A DNA stretch of 11,427 bases from JBBDIO01 sp040880365 (GTDB lineage: Bacteria; Chloroflexota; Anaerolineae; Caldilineales; Caldilineaceae): NCBI GenBank assembly GCA_040880365.1, contig JBBDIO010000279.1, positions 1 through 11,427 of the forward strand, in the 5' to 3' direction. This document shows positions 7,501 to 11,427 of the stretch, in pieces; the stretch's first letter is position 1; every line of letters begins with the position of its first letter. Made by a program: the position numbers and the translations under genes. The notes below the pieces were generated by a model that made no database searches, had not been told where the DNA came from, and worked only from the letters and a program-made list of their open reading frames with translations.

Positions 7501-8198
7501 TACCAGAAACGCAGCGACCTGCGCATAAAATATTGCAAATCCGCCGCCATCTCGGCCCCGCTCACGCCATAGGGAAATACCATTCGCATACGTCCCTGGG
7601 GATCCACCAACGTCACCGCGCTGGAATGATCTACCAGATACCCCGCGTCATCCGGTCCGCCTTGCGCCTCGAAAAAAATGGCAAACTGCGACGCCACAGG
7701 CTGGATCTGTTCGACCGTGCCCGTCATGCCCAGAAAATCGTCGTGAAAACTGGGCAGATAGGTCGCCAACTGTTCCGGTGTATCGCGCTGGGGATCCACC
7801 GAGATGAAAAGCACCTGGACATCCTGCATGGCCGGTTCGCCCAACTCATCTGCCAGATCGCGCAAATCGTTCAATGTAATGGGACAGACATCGGGGCAGT
7901 AGGTATAGCCAAAATAGACCAGCACATATTTTCCCCGAAAATCGCTCAGACTCATGGGCGTGCCCGCCGATGTGTCGAGCGTAAAATCGGCGGTAGGGCG
8001 CGGCGATTGGAGCACCACGCCATGCAATGTCGGCGGCCAAATCCACCACAATAGCCCGCCTAATAGGACAGCTAGCGCCAGCACACTAATCGGGATCCAA
8101 TAGGGCAGCCGTCGCGCCCGCGCGGGGCGTGCTGGTTGCGTGGCTGTCGATTCGACTGCCGGTGCTGTTCGTTTCACTTCACGCTCACTCACACTCAT
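7500..8198 (-). CDS. SCO1/SenC-family copper chaperone (complete metal site)
   Basis: A 232-residue membrane-anchored thioredoxin-fold protein. A polar, Arg-rich N-terminus is followed by one membrane helix (about 33-55) and an extracytoplasmic domain. The family copper site is complete: Cys101 and Cys105 in YCPDVCP, and His191 in VDHSS. The SVDPQRDTPEQL motif (about 133-144) is also typical. SCO proteins deliver Cu to the CuA centre of cytochrome c oxidase subunit II or act as thiol reductants for it. The ATG at 8198 has only a weak GAGCGG ribosome site. It follows the other SCO-like gene by 80 nt, suggesting one transcript. No oxidase subunit gene is in the window. Confidence 0.92.
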   Translation of the reverse strand: MSVSEREVKRTAPAVESTATQPARPARARRLPYWIPISVLALAVLLGGLLWWIWPPTLHGVVLQSPRPTADFTLDTSAGTPMSLSDFRGKYVLVYFGYTYCPDVCPITLNDLRDLADELGEPAMQDVQVLFISVDPQRDTPEQLATYLPSFHDDFLGMTGTVEQIQPVASQFAIFFEAQGGPDDAGYLVDHSSAVTLVDPQGRMRMVFPYGVSGAEMAADLQYFMRRSLRFW

Positions 8199-8278
8199 AA
8201 ACCGCTCAATAGACTTTCTATCGGCAGAATACAGGCAAGGCGTAGACCGGCCCGACCCATACTCTATTGGATTTTAAC

Positions 8279-8983
8279 TTAGCTGGGATAACACAAAAAT
8301 AGATGCGCCGCCTCATAGGCAAACCGATTGACGCCTTCGCTGTTTTCTACTTCGCGGGCAATCAGCATGAAATCGCGTTGCAGCGTTTCCAGGTCGGGTG
8401 CGCCCGTGCGATAGACGGCCCGCTTAATCCCCCAACCATCGACCAGCACATAAATGGGATCGAACGGAATGGCATCGGCCTGGGTGGCGTCGTAATAGGT
8501 GCCAAAGCCCGCGCCAATGATCTGTTTGAGGTGTGAAGGATCGCCCGTCACAAAACGCCAGTTCTCGCCATCGGCCCCCACCTGCCGGGCAAATTCGGCG
8601 AGCCGTTCCGGCGTATCCCGGGTCGGGTCAATCGAGATGGAGACAAAGGCCGTAGGCAGATCGCCCAGAGACAGTTCGTTGACGGCGGTCTGCACGGTGC
8701 GCATGGTTGCGCTCGTTTCCGGGCACCCCGCCCCACAGTGCGAATAGGTGATGGTATAGAGCGTGAGATGGCCGCGCACATCCTCGCTGGTGAAGCGATT
8801 TCCGTGTTGATCCACCAAAGAATAGCCGGGCGCCAGCTCTATGCGCGGGAGCACCTGGACCGGCTGAAAGATCACAAAAGCCAGCGCGGCTACAATCGGC
8901 ACCACCAATACAATATACCAGAGCCGGGAAAACGAAAGTTTATCCTCGTGCCAGGTTGGAACAGTCTCTGCTTGCGAAGTCAT
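8279..8983 (-). CDS. SCO-like thioredoxin-fold protein lacking the copper-ligand His
   Basis: A 234-residue paralogue of the next gene with one N-terminal membrane helix (about 21-40) and an extracytoplasmic SCO domain. It keeps the CxxxC pair (Cys83, Cys87 in SHCGAGCPET) and the SIDPTRDTPERL motif (about 117-128). When aligned on the following LVD, the position of the copper-binding His is Phe174 (PFDPIYVLVD). It may therefore act mainly as a thiol-disulfide protein or bind metal differently. I prefer the ATG at 8983. An in-frame TTG at 9004 would add seven residues but has no ribosome site. The ATG also has only a weak one. It ends with TAA at 8279. The 180 nt upstream (9005-9184) contain a TTGACA but no properly spaced -10 box. 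Confidence 0.88.
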   Translation of the reverse strand: MTSQAETVPTWHEDKLSFSRLWYIVLVVPIVAALAFVIFQPVQVLPRIELAPGYSLVDQHGNRFTSEDVRGHLTLYTITYSHCGAGCPETSATMRTVQTAVNELSLGDLPTAFVSISIDPTRDTPERLAEFARQVGADGENWRFVTGDPSHLKQIIGAGFGTYYDATQADAIPFDPIYVLVDGWGIKRAVYRTGAPDLETLQRDFMLIAREVENSEGVNRFAYEAAHLFLCYPS

Positions 8984-9184
8984 AGCGCTCGAGTTCGAAA
9001 TCAAAATCAGATTCGTCGTTCTGGATGTAAGATTGATTCAATTGAGTAGACAGACCCTGCCGCGCCAGATGCGCATAAATCATCCACCCTTACGGAAAAG
9101 TCTGGTAACCCTAGTGTACCGCAAATGTCAACGCGAGAAAAACGCGCTGGTGGATTCGATGCGCGTCGGCGCGTTGGGCAAAGG

Positions 9185-9712
9185 CTAGCCGGTTTTGGGG
9201 GGACCATCCTGCACGGCGCGCCAGATATCCGCCGCCTGGCTCACAATGGCGCTGATCGCCTTTGCGGTCTCTGTGCTGAATGGCGCGCCGAACCCAAAAC
9301 TATGCCCCGGCACGGTTAACAGCCAGCCCACAGGCGCATTCTGATAGAGGACATGGGCATAGGCCAAAAGCAGCTGGGGCGACACATGGTGGGTCATGCC
9401 GCCATTCTCTAATTCCGCTTCGGAACGTTCCATCCACTACAACCCACCGCCCCCCCGCAAACGGCACGCAGCCAGCCCCAGGGCATGGGCATCGGTTGCA
9501 GGCGGTCTCACCGCCGTATCCACAAACAGCACCGCTTTCACTTCCGGTTGCGCCAGGTCCTCGGCAATTTCGGGCAAAAGCTGATGCGTCAACAGCAGCC
9601 GATGCGCCAGCCCCGCAGCATCCCAGGGTGCGCCCAAAGCCTGCGCGGCGACAATTCCCCCGCCATCGTCGCCGCGCAGCGAATTACCAATGCCAATGAC
9701 CAACACACACAT
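9185..9712 (-). pseudogene. NiFe-hydrogenase maturation protease interrupted by in-frame TAG
   Basis: The frame from ATG 9712 begins with the family motif LVIGIGNSLRGDDGGG and contains HQLLPEIAEDLA and VLFVDTAV, where family metal-binding acidic residues are expected. After 91 codons it meets TAG at 9437-9439. The same frame then continues with a convincing second half: MTHHVSPQLLLAYAHVLY, LLTVPGHSFGFG and FSTETAKAI, ending with TAG at 9185. Read through, it would be about 175 residues, normal for peptidase family M52, which cleaves the C-terminal tail of the hydrogenase large subunit. The nonsense codon follows a G-rich stretch (seven G in a row). The start overlaps the HoxH stop (TGATG), showing the original operon coupling. 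The cause could be a nonsense mutation or a sequence error. Confidence 0.75.
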
Positions 9713-10183
9713 CAGCGCGCAATCTCGTCTAATATGCCGCCATCGCTACCCACCAGCTGCACCGCCAGCGGCATTTGTCCCACCGCGTGCGTAGAACAGC
9801 TCAGACAGGGATCAAACAGGCCAATCCCGTGTAGCTGATTCACCCGCGCGCGACTGCGCACATGCGTATCGGTGATGGTCGGATCGGCCAGCGTCTCGCC
9901 AATCTTCTCCAGTGCAAAGAGAATCTCAATCAGGCGCGCATAGTGATAATAGCAGCCGTTGGTCACCACCCGCCCATTGGGGGCAAGTTGGCGGAAGCGG
10001 CCCAGCTCCTCATCCGCGCGCGGCGTCCCGGCATAATCACACACGTTGAGTCGGGCCAAAGGCCCTACACGATACATGCCCGCCGCATAGTTCTCCACAG
10101 AATCGACCAGGGGTTTATAGTAGGGAAACTTGAGATAGCTCCACGGCCTCGCCAATAATTTCGCGATAGCGCGCCGGGTCCAG
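9712..10183 (-). pseudogene. hoxH: hoxH remnant: NiFe-hydrogenase large subunit with N-terminal and internal loss
   Basis: The segment starts with LDPARYREIIGEAVE, which normally lies well inside HoxH (usual length about 480 residues). It continues after a frameshift at about 10,139-10,147 with PWSYLKFPYYKPL, YRVGPLARLNVCD and YYHYARLIEILFALEKI. After VNQLHGIGL, near 9814-9825, it jumps directly to FDPCLSCSTH. The family normally has a block of roughly 70-80 residues here, beginning around EAPRGT. The C-terminal NiFe ligands CxxC survive, but the N-terminal RxCGxC ligand pair is gone, so no active site can form. The ending DGGILDEIAR and TGA look natural. An ATG at 10197 opens the second frame, but its first 17 residues are out-of-frame noise. 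Confidence 0.85.
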
Positions 10184-10408
10184 ATTGGCAACCGCACCCT
10201 CGACCAGCGTCACGTCCACGTTTTCGGGGAATTCCTTCACATCAGCAATCGGGCTATAGACCAGATCTACCATTTCCGCCAAATCAATGAGCAGCTCATC
10301 CAGGTCCAAAAAGCTCATATGACAGCCCGAACAGCCACCCAACCACGCTGTTGCCAGGCGAATTTTCCCCGCAGGGTCTGGTTGTGTTCCCTGTGCGGCT
10401 TCGCTCAT
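10184..10408 (-). pseudogene. hoxY: hoxY remnant: N-terminal 75 residues of hydrogenase small subunit
   Basis: The ATG at 10408 overlaps the HoxU stop (ATGA), the normal coupled arrangement. After a short polar leader the sequence is typical HoxY: KIRLATAWLGGCSGCHMSFLDLDE, with the first two proximal-cluster cysteines, then LVYSPIADVKEFP and VDVTLVEGAVAN. There it stops matching and passes in frame into HoxH sequence (LDPARY). HoxY is usually about 170-180 residues, so more than half is missing, including the other Fe-S cysteines. The combined open frame runs on to a stop at 10,115 after the HoxH frameshift. It is non-functional as a hydrogenase subunit as written. Confidence 0.85.
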
Positions 10409-11283
10409 GATGCGGCTTTCCTTTCTGCCGGTGCCGGTCGTGTCTGCGCGGCGCGTTTATCCTGGGCGGGGTCAGCTTGCCCACGGTCATCTTCCGTGTT
10501 TTCGCCGTCTGTGCCCCGATAGCTCCACTGGCGTTTTTCACGGCCATCGAGAATCCAGCGCAAAAAGTCGTGATGCTTTTCCATTTCCGCAACTGTCGAC
10601 CCGTGCGGGGTCAAAGCGCCGGTAGGACACACCTGCACACATTTGCCACAGCTGGTACACGCCTGGCTATTGCCCCACGGCGAATTCAGATCAGAGATGA
10701 TGCGACTGTTGACGCCGCGCCCCATCACATCCCAAACATGCGCGCCTTCGATCTCATCACACACCAGCACACAGCGCGTACACAGAATGCAGCGGTTGTG
10801 GTCCATGACAAAGCGGTCGTGGCTGGCATCCACCGGCAAATCCGGGTGCAGATAGTCATAGCGCACATGGTCCATGCCAATCGCGGCGGCGCTGCCCTGC
10901 AACTCGCAGTTCCCATTCATCACACAAGCGGCGCAAACATGGTTGCGTTCGGCAAACATCAATTCCATAGTCATGTGCCGATATTCATCCAGCCGTTCAT
11001 TGTGTATGTCCATCACGATCAGCCCGCCCGACCCCATAATGGAACCCAGCTTTTTCAGGCTCTCATATTCCATGGGCGTATCCAGATGTTCAGCAGGAAT
11101 ACAGCCGCCGCTAGGCCCGCCGGTCTGCGCGGCTTTGAATGTGCCACCATCGGGGATGCCGCCGCCAATATCAAATACGATTTCGCGCAGTGTGATGCCC
11201 ATGGGCACCTCGATCAAGCCGGTTGTGCGTACCTTGCCCGCCAGCGCAAAGATCTTCGTGTCCGCGGCTTTCGCCTGTGCCGA
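10405..11283 (-). pseudogene. hoxU: hoxF-hoxU fusion remnant (diaphorase subunits)
   Basis: One open frame carries the late part of the HoxF/NuoF flavoprotein domain (TKIFALAGKVR, VPMGITLREIVFDIGGGIP, QTGGPSGGCIPAEHLDTP, LGSIMGSGGLIVMD). At about 11,008 it passes directly into HoxU at IHNERLDEYR. HoxF's FMN/NADH-binding part and its SCGKCxPC cluster are absent, as is HoxU's N-terminal [2Fe-2S] domain. HoxU's remaining clusters are intact: HxCxxCxxxxxC (ERNHVCAACVMNGNCEL), CILCTRCVLVC and CTSCGKCVQVCP. It ends with a polar tail and TGA overlapping the hoxY start. Upstream of 11,259 the homologous residues (DIGTGESRG) are in another frame, implying a one-base insertion near 11,262. The in-frame ATG at 11,409 leads through non-homologous sequence, so the true start is unknown. 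HoxFU would oxidise or reduce NAD(H) for the hydrogenase. Confidence 0.82.
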
Positions 11284-11427
11284 TATCGCCATAGACGGTT
11301 GCTGTGGGCGCAGCCACCAGATAGGCACGATCAATCTGTGTGCCCGGCGGCATTGTGGGCATGGCATAGTGAACAAGCGTACGCGCCGTACCATTGTCAA
11401 AGGTGCCAATCCACGGGTCTGGGGCAG
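11284..11427 (-). other. Fragment of an unrelated reading frame at the window edge
   Basis: In the frame entering at 11,425 the minus strand encodes PDPWIGTFDNGTARTL, then YAMPTMPPGTQIDRAYLVA and TATVYGD, before sliding into HoxF-like DIGTGESRG. This is not HoxF, whose sequence here should resemble ETxANVPxII...GAxWF. The pattern 'R-T-L-V-x-Y...P-P-G-T-x-I-x-x-A-x-L' faintly recalls DNRLRE/CBM96-type beta-sandwich repeats of secreted proteins. That is only an impression. It could be another gene joined to the hox remnant by deletion. The window ends before this can be settled. Confidence 0.3.

Noticed and set aside
9105..9150. TTGACA on the minus strand near 9125-9130 as promoter of the SCO genes
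   Set aside because: A TACACT follows at only 7 bp and nothing -10-like lies at 16-18 bp, so it is not a convincing sigma70 promoter.
7486..9439. TAG reassigned as a sense codon, since two frames contain an in-frame TAG
   Set aside because: TAG also ends the MgtC-family gene (507-509) at a normal family length and ends the protease frame (9185-9187). The intact genes carry no internal TAG. Nonsense lesions or local error explain the two cases.

Overview
Every supported gene in this window lies on the minus strand, so the text reads from high to low coordinates. I infer a GC-rich bacterium, possibly a Chloroflexota lineage. The hints are a Tat-motif lipoprotein as peptide-binding protein, SCO copper proteins, and a bidirectional (group 3d, Hox-type) NiFe-hydrogenase cluster. 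No taxonomic marker is present, so this placement is tentative.

Right end (about 9.2-11.4 kb): the remains of a hoxFUYH operon followed by its maturation protease. The order is normal, but the genes are collapsed. The end of HoxF's flavoprotein domain runs straight into HoxU without HoxU's N-terminal [2Fe-2S] domain. The first 75 residues of HoxY run straight into the middle of HoxH. HoxH has lost its N-terminal half and an internal block before its C-terminal CxxC motif. Further lesions are a probable 1-nt insertion near 11,262, an apparent 8-bp repeat deletion near 10,140 and an in-frame TAG at 9437-9439 in the protease. The operon cannot encode a working hydrogenase as written. At the far right edge it abuts an unrelated-looking reading frame.

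Middle (about 7.0-9.0 kb): two membrane-anchored SCO/SenC-family proteins in tandem. One has the full CxxxC plus His copper site. The other keeps CxxxC but has Phe where the His should be. Downstream come a broken unrecognised frame, a 35-residue hydrophobic ORF and a terminator-like hairpin.

Left-centre (0.5-6.8 kb): an intact, compact set comprising an M24 metallopeptidase, a family-5 peptide-binding lipoprotein, DppB-like and DppC-like permeases, and an MgtC/SapB-DUF4010 membrane protein whose TTG start is 1 nt after the permease stop. A strong stem-loop separates the binding protein from the permeases, a common way to keep the binding protein more abundant. No ABC ATPase is in the window. 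The likely theme is oligopeptide import coupled to peptide hydrolysis.

Left end (0.1-0.4 kb): a short tRNA unit with a good sigma70-type promoter, initiator tRNA-fMet, a perfect 13-bp spacer hairpin, elongator-type tRNA-Met(CAT) and an intrinsic terminator. The first ~115 bases hold no gene that I can support.

The transport and tRNA regions are clean in every frame, while lesions cluster in the hox region and at 7.2-7.5 kb. That pattern favours local gene decay over uniformly poor sequence, though a local assembly problem remains possible.
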